NCBI GenBank assembly: GCA_022736715.1
Contig: DZDJ01000007.1
Span: 41,076-105,075 of the forward strand
Length of the DNA stretch: 64,000 nucleotides
Direction: 5' to 3'
Origin: Edaphobacter aggregans
GTDB lineage: Bacteria; Acidobacteriota; Terriglobia; Terriglobales; Acidobacteriaceae
In this document: positions 10,051 to 20,103 of the stretch, piece after piece
How positions within the stretch are numbered: the first letter of the stretch is position 1
How the letters are laid out: the number at the start of each line of letters is the position of its first letter
Program-made: the position numbers and the translations under genes
Notes under the pieces: generated by a model
The model's input: the letters and a program-made list of their open reading frames with translations, nothing else
The model's database searches: none
Told to the model about the DNA's origin: nothing

Positions 10051-11334
10051 TCAACCTCCCTGCATGGCTGCTTTGAGCAATTGCGACTTCAACAAAAAAC
10101 TGCCCCGCGTCACCACTTCTTCGCCTGGATGCACGCCATCGCTCAGCGCCACATTGCCATTGACAAAGCCGGCCGTACGCACCGGTCGCAGCTCAAAACG
10201 GTCCACGGCTGTGCGAACGAAAACTGCATCCTGCCCATTTACCTGCTGGACTGCCTCTGGCGCAATCAGAATCAGGTCCCGTGTTTCTCCCACCGCTATC
10301 TCCGCAGTCGCCAGCATTTCCGGGCGCAGAACCGCGGAGGTCTGCTGCAAGTCGATACGAACCGGAAGTCTGCGTGTCACAGGGTCGTACTGCTGCCCGA
10401 TATTTGTGATTTTCCCGGAAAAGCGCTGCCCTGAAACTCCCGGAACCGTGACCCAGGCAGCTTGCCCTAATTTGACCTTGGTCAGATATTCCTGGCCGAT
10501 GGACGCCAGCATCCACAAGTGACTGGTATCTCCCAGCACGAAAAGGTCCGTTGCGGGTGCAACCGCTGTTCCAGGAGTGATATTTTTCTGCAGAACATAT
10601 CCACTTGCCGGAGCAACAATTGGAACCAGATCGGCATTTTCACCGCTCCTATTTGCCGGCACATCCGCCTTTACGCCAAGATTTTGTTCCAAATGGGTCC
10701 GGCTGCGGACCACTTCGGTCTGTCCGTTTTTAAGGGCGGTTTTCGAGCGGACAAGATCCTGTTTTGCCTGCTCCGTCTGTTCCACGGAGGCCGCTCGCAG
10801 ACCATACAGCCGCTGCATGCGATCGAAGTTTATCTGCGCCTGGCCCTCCGCGGACTCTAGTCGGTCTCTCTCTGCAAGGGCCGTGGCATATGCGGCACGG
10901 GCCTCTTGCACATCGTAGCTGTACATTCGCGCCATTACATCGCCCCTATGCACATGGTCGCCAAGATTGGCATACACCTGCACTATGCGGCCGCTTGTCA
11001 GCGTGCCGACGTGCCAGGTTTCATTGTCTGGCAGTACAATTCTGCCGGGAAACTGTTGCAGCTCCGGCTCATGCTGTGCAGTCACTTCGACCGTCTCGAT
11101 GACGCCCTTCTGCGCTGAAAGGGGGAGCACCACTTCCGCCGGCTTTTTCAGTGTACCGGTCTGCGGCTCCGGCGCACCCGGAACAGGCTTGCGGCAGCCA
11201 CTCAAACAATTTGCGCATGCGAGAAAAGCAAGAAGCAGAACGGCTCCAGCGCTGGGAGTTCTTTTTCTCGTTTGCCGGGACCGGTAGTCCCGGGAACTGC
11301 CCGGTTCCAATTTGCATCCAGCATCCAGGTTCAT
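10051..11334 (-). CDS. czcB: RND efflux periplasmic adaptor lipoprotein (HlyD/CzcB family)
   Basis: Lipobox LSGC; GTLTSGRIVQVYANLGDHVHRGDVMARMYS biotinyl-lipoyl-like domain; PASGYVLQKNITPGTAV. Confidence 0.92.
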   Translation of the reverse strand: MNLDAGCKLEPGSSRDYRSRQTRKRTPSAGAVLLLAFLACANCLSGCRKPVPGAPEPQTGTLKKPAEVVLPLSAQKGVIETVEVTAQHEPELQQFPGRIVLPDNETWHVGTLTSGRIVQVYANLGDHVHRGDVMARMYSYDVQEARAAYATALAERDRLESAEGQAQINFDRMQRLYGLRAASVEQTEQAKQDLVRSKTALKNGQTEVVRSRTHLEQNLGVKADVPANRSGENADLVPIVAPASGYVLQKNITPGTAVAPATDLFVLGDTSHLWMLASIGQEYLTKVKLGQAAWVTVPGVSGQRFSGKITNIGQQYDPVTRRLPVRIDLQQTSAVLRPEMLATAEIAVGETRDLILIAPEAVQQVNGQDAVFVRTAVDRFELRPVRTAGFVNGNVALSDGVHPGEEVVTRGSFLLKSQLLKAAMQGG

Positions 11335-12593
11335 GGCTCAACTCCCCCGGCATATTCCAGCGCGAGAACGCTCTGGTGATAGTTGCCCAGTGCATCCACC
11401 CAGGAGTTCTGGACGTCGACCCGGAGCTTCTCTGCATCCAACAATCTAAGCAAATCGATGCCGCCTTCAAGGTATGCGGCGCGTGAAACATTCGCAATGT
11501 CCACTGCCTGGTTCAGAATAGGTTGATAGCGCTCGGTGACCTGCCGCTTCCAGGTATCGTAGGCCATCCGCGCCAGAACCAGATCGGCCGCCTTTCGTTG
11601 CTGGACCGATGACAGCGTTGCCGTGTTCGCCTGCACCTGTAGGCGGGCTGCCGCAACCGCGCCCTGGTTACGGTCGAAGATGGGGACATTCATTTGAAAA
11701 CCAGCCAGCATGGAGTTGAACGGTACATCCGCGAATCCCGCCTGACGCTTGTATCCAAAAAGCACATCGACGTCAGGCCGCCCCTGGGCCTTCTGCACCA
11801 TCAGGTTTGCACGTGCCGCCTCAATTGCCTGACGCGCCAGTTTGACCGCGATCGTTTCCGGTTGCAGCGCGCCCGGTGCCATAGAAGAGTGCGGCGACTC
11901 CAATACATCGAAGCGTTCACTTAGTCGCCAGTTTGCCGCCTCCGTCAGGCCCATGTCGCGGGCGAGCCGCTGTTTGCCTTCAGCTTCAGCCAGCCGGTTC
12001 GACTCCATGTTGGCCTCGGCGCGCGCCTCCTCCAGCCGTACCCGCAGCAAATCGATGTCAGCGATCTTGCCCTCTTTGAATCGCTTCTGGTGATAGTCGA
12101 GAATCTCGCGGTAGTATTCCACATTCTGTGCAGCCAGGGACTGCATGTACTGCAAGCGCAGCGCCTCCCAATAGTCCTGTGCGACGCTAAATTCAATTGC
12201 GATCTTTTGCTGCTCAGACGTCAACCTGGAAAAAGCGATCCCATTTTCCGCTGTAGCTATCCTTGCAGAGCGCTTGCCCGAAATCTCAAGAACCTCCGTG
12301 CCGTAGGCGTAGGTGTCTACGTCCTTCGTAAACGTCATTCCTGGCCGCAGGTTCTCCGACTGATAGAAGAACCTCGGACTCGGTATAAGGCCCGCCTGAC
12401 GGCGAAGCTGGACTGTCGACTCAGTGTTCCTGTTTGCCGCGCGAAGTTCCGCCCGATTTGCAACAGCGAGATCGATTGCCTGGCGTAGAGACATGTCCTG
12501 CGACGGCATGTCTGCAGCAAAAAGAGTCCTGCATGGTGCCCACAGAACGGCCATGCAAAAGACCAGTGGCAGTATACGCACAATCCTCAGCAA
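11331..12593 (-). CDS. czcC: TolC/CzcC-family outer membrane efflux protein
   Basis: MSLRQAIDLAVANRAELRAANRN... repeated coiled-coil TolC pattern; TTG start preceded by AGGAGG chosen over longer ORF. Confidence 0.88.
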   Translation of the reverse strand: MLRIVRILPLVFCMAVLWAPCRTLFAADMPSQDMSLRQAIDLAVANRAELRAANRNTESTVQLRRQAGLIPSPRFFYQSENLRPGMTFTKDVDTYAYGTEVLEISGKRSARIATAENGIAFSRLTSEQQKIAIEFSVAQDYWEALRLQYMQSLAAQNVEYYREILDYHQKRFKEGKIADIDLLRVRLEEARAEANMESNRLAEAEGKQRLARDMGLTEAANWRLSERFDVLESPHSSMAPGALQPETIAVKLARQAIEAARANLMVQKAQGRPDVDVLFGYKRQAGFADVPFNSMLAGFQMNVPIFDRNQGAVAAARLQVQANTATLSSVQQRKAADLVLARMAYDTWKRQVTERYQPILNQAVDIANVSRAAYLEGGIDLLRLLDAEKLRVDVQNSWVDALGNYHQSVLALEYAGGVEP

Positions 12594-12720
12594 AGGGACC
12601 TCCTGCTTTTGACTCCGGTGAGAAATACTTGAACTGGTTTTGAACAGTGTGCTTCCGCGCAGAATGCGTGCCTGACATCTCGCCTCATTGTACACCTGCA
12701 TATGCACAGCTTGCCGGCAA

Positions 12721-12979
12721 ACTCTGGCGCGTCCGGTGAAGAAGTGGCTGGCCGGGCACACCGAACAGATCGAGGCCCTCCACCTGCCCAGCTCCCCCTG
12801 AGTTGAACCCCGATGAACGGCTCAATGGCGACTTGAAACAAGCTGCCGGGATGCGCGTGCCATGCCGCACCAAAGACAAACTGCGTCAGGCTGCTGCCAA
12901 CCACATGGCTACAACCGAAAAGGACCCGGAAAAGAACAGGGCCTTCTTCACAGGCCCAATCGGCGCCTATGCGGCTTAA
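12721..12979 (+). pseudogene. IS630-family transposase remnant (C-terminal DDE region, frameshifted)
   Basis: TLARPVKKWLAGHTEQIEALHLPSSP, then a frameshift, then ELNPDERLNGDLKQAAGMRVPCRTKDKLRQAAANHMATTEKDPEKNRAFFTGPIGAYAA*; matches the IS630 pattern LPSYSPELNPDE. Confidence 0.85.
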
Positions 12980-13022
12980 CGTGTTCCCTTGCCGGACCAT
13001 TCGTATCTCGTGGTACGCTGTG

Positions 13023-13601
13023 ATGCGCAGGAGGAAACGATCGTTGCTCCGCTCAACTTTTGCCTGCCAGCTTTCGTTTACGGCCCTGCTGCTCTGCTCT
13101 GGTTCTCTCCGGCAGTTGCAGGCGCAGGTGGGCAATGATGCGCTGACAGACACAGAGGTTGACCAGGTACGCGAAGTCGCGGACCAGCCCAACGAACGCG
13201 TCGCCCTGTTCCGGAAGTTCATGGACGAGCGCATTGCGCACATCCACGATGTGGCCAGCGCCCGCCGCATTGCCGACCGGGAAAAACAACTGCATGACCT
13301 GATGCAGCAATTTTCTGGCCTGGCTGACGAACTGGACGACAATCTGGACGACTACCAGTCGCGCCACGCCGATGTGCGCAAGGCCCTGAAAAAACTGGTT
13401 GCAGCCAGTGAAAAGTGGCCGGCCGTACTGGCCGAACCGCCGGACAACGCGGCCTATTCCATTGTCCGCGAAAATGCGCAGGAGGCGGCCAAGGACATTC
13501 ACGAATCGGCACAGAAGCTGCTCGACGACCAGGATGCCTGGTTTGCCAAACATCCGCCAAAAAAAGAACAGCCCCAGCAGCCGCTCGTCCTGCCACGCTG
13601 A
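13023..13601 (+). CDS. Secreted hypothetical protein
   Basis: MRRRKRSLLRSTFACQLSFTALLLCSGSLRQLQAQ signal peptide, then charged helical region. Confidence 0.75.
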   Translation: MRRRKRSLLRSTFACQLSFTALLLCSGSLRQLQAQVGNDALTDTEVDQVREVADQPNERVALFRKFMDERIAHIHDVASARRIADREKQLHDLMQQFSGLADELDDNLDDYQSRHADVRKALKKLVAASEKWPAVLAEPPDNAAYSIVRENAQEAAKDIHESAQKLLDDQDAWFAKHPPKKEQPQQPLVLPR

Positions 13602-13633
13602 CGCACGCCACAGCGCATGTTAAGCTCAAACCA

Positions 13634-14320
13634 GTGACACCCGAACTGAACGAAATTTTTCATCAGGAATACCGGGAGTTGCGCCCGCGCGCGCCCGTCC
13701 CTGCCCTCGATATCCGCTTCCGCCGCTTCACCAGCCTCAACACCACCATCCGCCTGCGTGAGGGCGAGCTGCATGTGCGGCTCTCTGACCTGCTGGAAAA
13801 TGCTCCAGAGGCCGTGCTGCGCGCCATTGCCCACATTCTGCTGGCCAAGCTCTACCGCAGACCCATCGCCGCCAGCCATGCGGACCGCTACCGCCGCTAT
13901 GTCTCCAGCGACATGATGACGCGCCAGGCCGAGCACATCCGCCAGACGCGCGGCCGTAAACGCATTGGGAGCGCCCAGGGCCACATCTACGATCTGGAAG
14001 AAGTCTTCGAGGCCGTCAACCGTCGCTTTTTCCATGGACTGCTGGGCCGCCCCACCCTCACCTGGAGTACGCAGGCCGCGCGCCGCATGCTGGGCCACTA
14101 CGACGCAGCGCACAACACTATCGTCGTCAGCCGCATCTTCGATCGTCCGGGAACGCCCCGGTACGCCATCGAATATCTGCTCTATCACGAGATGCTGCAC
14201 CTCAGGCATCCGGTGAAGGTGCGCGGAGGCCGCCGCTGCGTGCACTCCCGCGAATTTCAGGCCGAGGAACGGCTTTTCCCGGAACTGGAACTGGCAAAGG
14301 CCTATCTCAAAAGACTTTAG
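13634..14320 (+). CDS. SprT-like zinc metallopeptidase domain protein
   Basis: EYLLYHEMLHLRHP (HExxH) in SprT-like context; GTG start inferred. Confidence 0.82.
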   Translation: MTPELNEIFHQEYRELRPRAPVPALDIRFRRFTSLNTTIRLREGELHVRLSDLLENAPEAVLRAIAHILLAKLYRRPIAASHADRYRRYVSSDMMTRQAEHIRQTRGRKRIGSAQGHIYDLEEVFEAVNRRFFHGLLGRPTLTWSTQAARRMLGHYDAAHNTIVVSRIFDRPGTPRYAIEYLLYHEMLHLRHPVKVRGGRRCVHSREFQAEERLFPELELAKAYLKRL

Positions 14321-14418
14321 TCCCGGAAAGCTCCCCCGTGCCCATGCGCTTCTGCAACGAATTGCCCGGTTTCTGCGACAATAGAAGCAGTGCAGGCACA
14401 GAACCGCACATCAGATTG

Positions 14419-15570
14419 ATGGCAACCGCACAGCACATTCCGAATGCAGCACCGGTCAGCGACACGGCCGCGGCTCCCATCGCCGTCGCCATGTCCGGCG
14501 GCGTGGACTCCTCCGCCGTGGCGGCCATGCTGCGCGCCGAAGGCCATGCGATTGTGGGCCTCACGCTGCAGTTGTGGAACCAGCGACGGTTGCCCGGTGC
14601 GCACAGCGGTGAGCCGGTGCAGGGTCGCTGCTGCTCCATCGACGACGTATACGATGCCCGCCGCGTGGCCGAGCAGCTCGGCATTCCATACTACGTTGTG
14701 AATCAGCAGGAGCGCTTTGAAGAGGACGTCGTCCGCCCATTTGTGGACGAGTATCTGAGCGGGCGCACGCCCATCCCCTGCACGCTGTGCAACAACCATC
14801 TGAAGTTTGACCAGTTGCTGCTGACGGCCCGTCAGATTGGCGCAGACCGCATCGCCACTGGCCATTACGCTGTCAACGAGTACGACCCGGCGCGCGGCCG
14901 CTGGATTCTGAAGCGCCCAACAGACAAGTCCAAGGATCAGACCTACTTCCTCTTTGGCCTGACGCAGGAGCAGTTGAGCCGCACGCTCTTTCCGCTTGGC
15001 CACATGCACAAGCCAGCCGTGCGCGAGCTGGCCGGCGATCATGGACTGGCGCTGGCGCAGAAGCCGGATTCGCAGGAGATCTGCTTCATCCCCGGCGGCG
15101 ATTACAAAAAGTTTCTGGATGCGTATCTGCAGGAGCAGGGCGAGCAGATTCCCGATACGGCGGGCGATCTGGTCACCACCAGCGGAGAAGTGCTGGGCCG
15201 CCACGAGGGCATCCACAACTTTACCGTGGGCCAGCGCAAGGGGCTGGGGGTCACCGCAGCCAATCCGCTCTATGTGATTCAGATCAACGGAGCCGAACGC
15301 AAGGTGGTGGTGGGCAGTAATCAGGACCTGCTGAGCCATGAACTCCGCGCGCGGCGGCTGAACTGGGTCTCCGTTGCCGCGCTCGATGCGCCGATGCGCG
15401 TGCAGATCAAGATTCGCCACCGCCATGAGCCCGCCTGGGCCACCCTTCGCATGGCCAGTGCAGAAGAAGCTGTGGCCACCTTTGACGAGCCACAGCGCGC
15501 CGTCACTCCAGGACAGGCCGCCGTCTTCTATGATGGGGACGAAGTGGTCGGCGGCGGCTGGATTGTATAA
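14419..15570 (+). CDS. mnmA: tRNA-specific 2-thiouridylase
   Basis: AVAMSGGVDSSAVAAML PP-loop; TPIPCTLCNNHLKFD; KPDSQEICFIPGGDY. Confidence 0.96.
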   Translation: MATAQHIPNAAPVSDTAAAPIAVAMSGGVDSSAVAAMLRAEGHAIVGLTLQLWNQRRLPGAHSGEPVQGRCCSIDDVYDARRVAEQLGIPYYVVNQQERFEEDVVRPFVDEYLSGRTPIPCTLCNNHLKFDQLLLTARQIGADRIATGHYAVNEYDPARGRWILKRPTDKSKDQTYFLFGLTQEQLSRTLFPLGHMHKPAVRELAGDHGLALAQKPDSQEICFIPGGDYKKFLDAYLQEQGEQIPDTAGDLVTTSGEVLGRHEGIHNFTVGQRKGLGVTAANPLYVIQINGAERKVVVGSNQDLLSHELRARRLNWVSVAALDAPMRVQIKIRHRHEPAWATLRMASAEEAVATFDEPQRAVTPGQAAVFYDGDEVVGGGWIV

Positions 15571-15590
15571 ATCTGTATAAATCCAGCCGC
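15554..15590 (+). terminator. Stem-loop spanning the mnmA stop codon, loop contains tandem TGTATAAATC
   Basis: GCGGCTGGATT...AATCCAGCCGC 11-bp stem. Confidence 0.45.
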
Positions 15591-15640
15591 TGACAGACCA
15601 TACATCGCAACGTTTGCCAGAAGGACTGCCAGAAAGGCAA

Positions 15641-16207
15641 TCAGACGAACATATCTTCGTCTGCCTCAGAGTGGTCCCTGCGTCTCTTGTTCCGCAACAC
15701 ATCCAGCCCGGCGCGGATGCCATTCAGAATCCCCGTCACCTGCCGGACCGGCGCCATTACACCTTCCTGCAGTGAACCGGCCGCCTTCGTCAGCACATCG
15801 AATGCGCCGGAGACCATGCCGTCCACACGCGCCACCTGATGCCGCGCCCGCACGCTGATCTCTTCCACCGTGTCATGCAGATGCTCGGCCTGCTCCCGCA
15901 GCAGATAGCTGGCCGCTACAGCATTGCTGGTCACCACTTTGATCTTCGGAGCTGCGTCCTCGACCATGATGCGGGTGGTGTCCAGAATCGGCGTGACCTT
16001 ATTTTGCAGGTCTTCGGCAATCGCCACCATGCGCTGCTGCGCTTTGCGCGCACCCAGCGCCATCGCCAGCAGAATCACTGTCTGCAGAACGACAGCGACC
16101 ACCAGCAGCGCGGTGAACACCAGAAACAGCCTGGTGTTTATCCCCAGAACCAGATTGTCTCCACCCTGGATCATGGCCAGAGCGTAGATCGCTGCAACTT
16201 GCATCAT
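15641..16207 (-). CDS. Membrane-anchored DUF948-like hypothetical protein
   Basis: Single N-terminal TM (LFLVFTALLVVAVVLQTVILLAMAL) followed by coiled-coil/amphipathic region. Confidence 0.7.
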   Translation of the reverse strand: MMQVAAIYALAMIQGGDNLVLGINTRLFLVFTALLVVAVVLQTVILLAMALGARKAQQRMVAIAEDLQNKVTPILDTTRIMVEDAAPKIKVVTSNAVAASYLLREQAEHLHDTVEEISVRARHQVARVDGMVSGAFDVLTKAAGSLQEGVMAPVRQVTGILNGIRAGLDVLRNKRRRDHSEADEDMFV

Positions 16208-16231
16208 GCCTGCTCTTTCCTCTTCATGTGC

Positions 16232-16585
16232 TTAGGAGTGCGTTTCCGTGGTGGTGGACTGGTAGGCCTGCTTGCCTGCATCTACCGCGGCTGAAATTTT
16301 ATCCTGCTGCTCATTCACAAAACCGCGGCTGCGGTCCACGTACTGGCTCCACTGGGTCCGTCCACGTTCCGCGTATTCCTTGCCGCGGTCCACATAGCGG
16401 TCCAGTTGCTCGCGACCCTGATCCACCAGTTGCTCTGCCCGTTCGCGGGCATCGCGGGCACTTGCCGCCAGGTCCTCGCGGGTCTCTCTTCCGGATTTCG
16501 GGGCATACAGCACGCCCAGCAGGGCGCCAAAGCCCAGCCCAGCCAAAAACCATCCAATTCCTGCGCTACCGTCGTTATCTGCCAT
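16232..16585 (-). CDS. YtxH-domain protein
   Basis: GWFLAGLGFGALLGVLYAPKSGRETREDLAASARDARERAEQ. Confidence 0.88.
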   Translation of the reverse strand: MADNDGSAGIGWFLAGLGFGALLGVLYAPKSGRETREDLAASARDARERAEQLVDQGREQLDRYVDRGKEYAERGRTQWSQYVDRSRGFVNEQQDKISAAVDAGKQAYQSTTTETHS

Positions 16586-16989
16586 GATTTCTTCCTCCTT
16601 GTTTCGGTGATGAACCATCTTTCCGCATCGCAACCGACAAGTTCGGCGATTGAATCTGGATGCTAGCAAATCCAATTGCGCACAGCAAATCCAATTCTCC
16701 CCTCTGGCGTTACATCTTACTAATAAAATTTTGTTTTTCAACGCGATAGAGCCGAATTGCGCGCCCTGACAGCACCACTCTCTGTTTTCCTACTTCCTTT
16801 TAGCACAGGAAGATTCCCTGCCCTCTTCTGCGACGCACAACATTTCGCAACAGGTTGCGTGATACCGTGATAGCGCGAGCTCCTGCGAAACAACACTGCA
16901 TCCTTTTCCGCGGGAGGAAACGTCTAAGAGTGAGATCCTGTCACCTTAGCAGACAACACTTTGCGGCAACCTCTATGAAGGAGCACGTT

Positions 16990-18102
16990 ATGAGTACGCT
17001 ATTCCCAATTCGCACAGCAACCCGCACCGTACAGGCAGGCGCCCTGGCTCTGGCGCTTGTTCTGGCATCCGGCTGCAAACAGCGGCAGACCCAGCCAGCA
17101 GAGCAGACCCAGCAGGCCGCAGCCGCTCCCGACGATGCGACACTTGCCAACAGCATTCAAAGCAGGATTGCAGGCGATTCCGGCCTGGCGAATCAGCCGA
17201 TCGCGGTGGCTGTCTCCAACGGCGTGGTCACACTCTCCGGCACGGTGAGCAACAGCGCGGCCAAAGCGCTGGCATCGGATGACGCGGCATCGGTGGCCGG
17301 CGTCAGGCAGGTGCTGAATAACCTGGACGTGCAGGCGGCACAAACTGCGATGGCCGCTCCGGCTCCTGCGCCAGAAAGGCCGCGCGTGCGGGAGACCCGC
17401 CCTCGCCGCACCCGCCAGGTTGCCGAGGCTGCGCCTCCAGCGCCTGCGCCGGTTCCAGTTCCCCAGGCAGCACCGATTGTGCGCAACACCCCACCACCGC
17501 CGCCGCCAAAACCTGTTGTTAAAACCGTTACTGTTGCCGCGGGCAGCATGATTCCCGTCCGGATCACGGAAACGCTCGACAGCGCCTCCACACAGCCCGG
17601 ATCGGCCTTTCACGGCGTTGTCGCGTCGGACATCACTTCGGACGGGATGCTGGCAATTCCTGCCGGCACTTCTGTGATTGGCCGCGTGGTGGACGTGAAG
17701 GACGCAGCACACTTCAAAGGCAGCTCACTGCTGAGCATTGAACTCTCCTACATCTCGCCCCATGGCCAGCGGACTGCCGTAGTCACCGATCCGTATAACA
17801 AGGAAGGCAAAGGACGCGGCAAGAACACCGCGACGAAGGTCGGTGCCGGGGCGGCCATTGGCGCAATTCTGGGCGGCATCTTTGGCGGCGGCAAGGGCGC
17901 GGCCATCGGCGCGGCCACAGGCGGCGGTCTGGGAGCCGGAGCCAATGCCGTGACCAGGGGCGAGCAGGTGCAGATTCCTTCCGAGTCGCTGATTCGCTTC
18001 CGCCTCTCCACTCCGGTCACGGTCACCACCTCTACCGGTGCGGGCGGCGTCAAGGTGTATGACTCCGGCAGCGAGGAGCCAGGCCTGCAGCAACGCAACT
18101 GA
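16990..18102 (+). CDS. BON-domain outer-membrane lipoprotein with Pro/Ala-rich linker and glycine-zipper segment
   Basis: Lipobox LASGC; BON domain DDATLANSIQSRIAGDSGLANQPIAVAVSNGVVTLSGTVSN; GAGAAIGAILGGIFGGGKGAAIGAATGGGLGAG. Confidence 0.85.
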   Translation: MSTLFPIRTATRTVQAGALALALVLASGCKQRQTQPAEQTQQAAAAPDDATLANSIQSRIAGDSGLANQPIAVAVSNGVVTLSGTVSNSAAKALASDDAASVAGVRQVLNNLDVQAAQTAMAAPAPAPERPRVRETRPRRTRQVAEAAPPAPAPVPVPQAAPIVRNTPPPPPPKPVVKTVTVAAGSMIPVRITETLDSASTQPGSAFHGVVASDITSDGMLAIPAGTSVIGRVVDVKDAAHFKGSSLLSIELSYISPHGQRTAVVTDPYNKEGKGRGKNTATKVGAGAAIGAILGGIFGGGKGAAIGAATGGGLGAGANAVTRGEQVQIPSESLIRFRLSTPVTVTTSTGAGGVKVYDSGSEEPGLQQRN

Positions 18103-18120
18103 AGTGTCTATTTCCCCACG

Positions 18121-18151
18121 ACGGCGGTATGGAACGGCTCCATGCCGCCGT
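18121..18151 (+). terminator. Hairpin downstream of the BON lipoprotein gene
   Basis: ACGGCGGTATGGA-ACGGC-TCCATGCCGCCGT followed by TTGCC. Confidence 0.55.
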
Positions 18152-18303
18152 TTGCCTTCCGGCTCTTGTCATTGCGATGTGTGCTGTTTGTCACATTTCC
18201 AGCAAAATGCCTGTGGTAGATTCGCCACAACTGCCGGGAATATGACCAGGTTCCACCCGCCATTTCTGAAAGCGCCCATGCCTGGGCCAGAGGAAGCGCG
18301 ACC

Positions 18304-20037
18304 ATGCTGAAGAGGACCTCCAGACGGCCAGTCGGATACCTGAACCTGACGCTGCACGCTCACCTGCCGTACGTCATCCACCACGGCACCTGGCCGCATG
18401 GGCTGGAGTGGTTGCTGGAAGCAGCCGCAGAGACCTACCTTCCGCTGCTGCGCATGCTGGACACCCTGGAGCAGGACAACATCCCTTTCAAGTGCAATCT
18501 GAATCTTTCGCCAGTCCTGCTCGAACAGCTTGCGCACCCCGCATTCCGCGCTGAATTTCCGCGCTATCTGGAGCGTAAGATCAACTCCGCCCGCGAAGAC
18601 GAGGCGTACTTTATGCAGAGTGGCGAGGCCCACTTTGCCGTTACCGCCCGTTACTGGCAGCATTACTTTCAACAGGCGCGGCAGCAGTTTGCAGAAGTGC
18701 AGGAAGACATCATCGCCGGGTTTCGCCATCATGCAGAAACAGGGCGGATCGAGATTCTGACCAGCGCCGCCACGCACGGCTATCTGCCCCTGCTGGGCAC
18801 GGACGAGTCCGTGCGCGCGCAACTACGCACCGGCTTGGCGGTGCATCAGCAACATCTGGGGCGGCCGCCACGTGGCATGTGGTCGCCGGAGTGCGGATAC
18901 CGCTCCGCGGGAGACTGGCGTGCCCCTGTTCTGCCAGAGGGAAGCCACGGTCCGGCAGCCGCGTATGATCGCATCGGCATGGAGCAGGCATTTGCAGAAA
19001 ATCATCTGGACTACTTCATCGTGGACACGCATCAGGTGGAGCAGTCGGAAATGGCACTGGCTCCCTACCAGATGCAGACCAGGCAAATTGCGCGGGATGT
19101 CGAGCCTGCAATTCTGAACCATGCACCGGAGCGGCGGCTTTACCAGTCCTACTACGTGAATGGACCCACCGCCGCTGCCCAGCCGGTCGCCGTCTTTCCC
19201 CGCGATCCACGCACCAGCGTGCAGGTGTGGTCCGGCGATACAGGCTACCCCGGCGATGGCAACTATCTGGACTTCCATAAAAAGCGCTGGCCCGGCGGGC
19301 ATCGTTACTGGAAAGTGACCGGCCCGGAAATAGACATGGGCGATAAGGCGCCCTATCAGTTGGAAGCGGCGCAGGAGCGCGCGCGCATCCACGCGGAGCA
19401 CTACGTGGAACTGGTCTACGAAACACTGCAATCGGGAATCGGCGACGGCATTCCTCCAATTCTGACTTCGCCCTTTGACGCGGAGCTTTTCGGTCACTGG
19501 TGGTTTGAAGGGACACTGTGGCTGGAGCAGGTGGCACGCGCATTGGCCAGTAAAAATCTGCCGCTGGAAATGACGACCTGCAGCGAATATCTGGACCAGC
19601 ACCCGCGCGCCGGGTATCTTTCCATTCCGGAAGGTTCGTGGGGCAGGAACGGAACCCATGAAGTCTGGCTGAATGACGAAACCCGGTGGACATGGCAGCA
19701 CATCTACGCGGCTGAGGCCAGCGTGCGGGCCATTGCCACTGAAGGCCGCTGGCGCGAGGACGCGCTGGGCGAGCGCATTGTCAAACAGCTCTGCCGCGAA
19801 CTGCTGCTGCTCGAGTCCTCGGACTGGCAGTTCCTCATCACCACGGAATCGGCACGCGACTACGCCGAAAAACGCTTCCGCGAACACCTGGATTCCTTCC
19901 GTGCGCTTGAAGCTCTCTGGATCGGCCTTATGCAGCAAGACCCCCTCAGCGAAGCACAGGAGAAACAACTGGCAGAAATTGAGGAACAGGACAACATCTT
20001 CGCCGCAATTAGTCCCGCAGACTGGGCCAGACAGTGA
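18304..20037 (+). CDS. GH57 / DUF1957 family 1,4-alpha-glucan branching enzyme
   Basis: GYLNLTLHAHLPYV; GRPPRGMWSPECGY; SPFDAELFGHWWFEGTLWLEQV. Confidence 0.93.
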   Translation: MLKRTSRRPVGYLNLTLHAHLPYVIHHGTWPHGLEWLLEAAAETYLPLLRMLDTLEQDNIPFKCNLNLSPVLLEQLAHPAFRAEFPRYLERKINSAREDEAYFMQSGEAHFAVTARYWQHYFQQARQQFAEVQEDIIAGFRHHAETGRIEILTSAATHGYLPLLGTDESVRAQLRTGLAVHQQHLGRPPRGMWSPECGYRSAGDWRAPVLPEGSHGPAAAYDRIGMEQAFAENHLDYFIVDTHQVEQSEMALAPYQMQTRQIARDVEPAILNHAPERRLYQSYYVNGPTAAAQPVAVFPRDPRTSVQVWSGDTGYPGDGNYLDFHKKRWPGGHRYWKVTGPEIDMGDKAPYQLEAAQERARIHAEHYVELVYETLQSGIGDGIPPILTSPFDAELFGHWWFEGTLWLEQVARALASKNLPLEMTTCSEYLDQHPRAGYLSIPEGSWGRNGTHEVWLNDETRWTWQHIYAAEASVRAIATEGRWREDALGERIVKQLCRELLLLESSDWQFLITTESARDYAEKRFREHLDSFRALEALWIGLMQQDPLSEAQEKQLAEIEEQDNIFAAISPADWARQ

Positions 20038-20103
20038 CCCTTTGTACCCTGTCGTTTTGAACGCGCTATAACGCTGTCGTGTTGGGCATGTTATGGCACT
20101 ACA

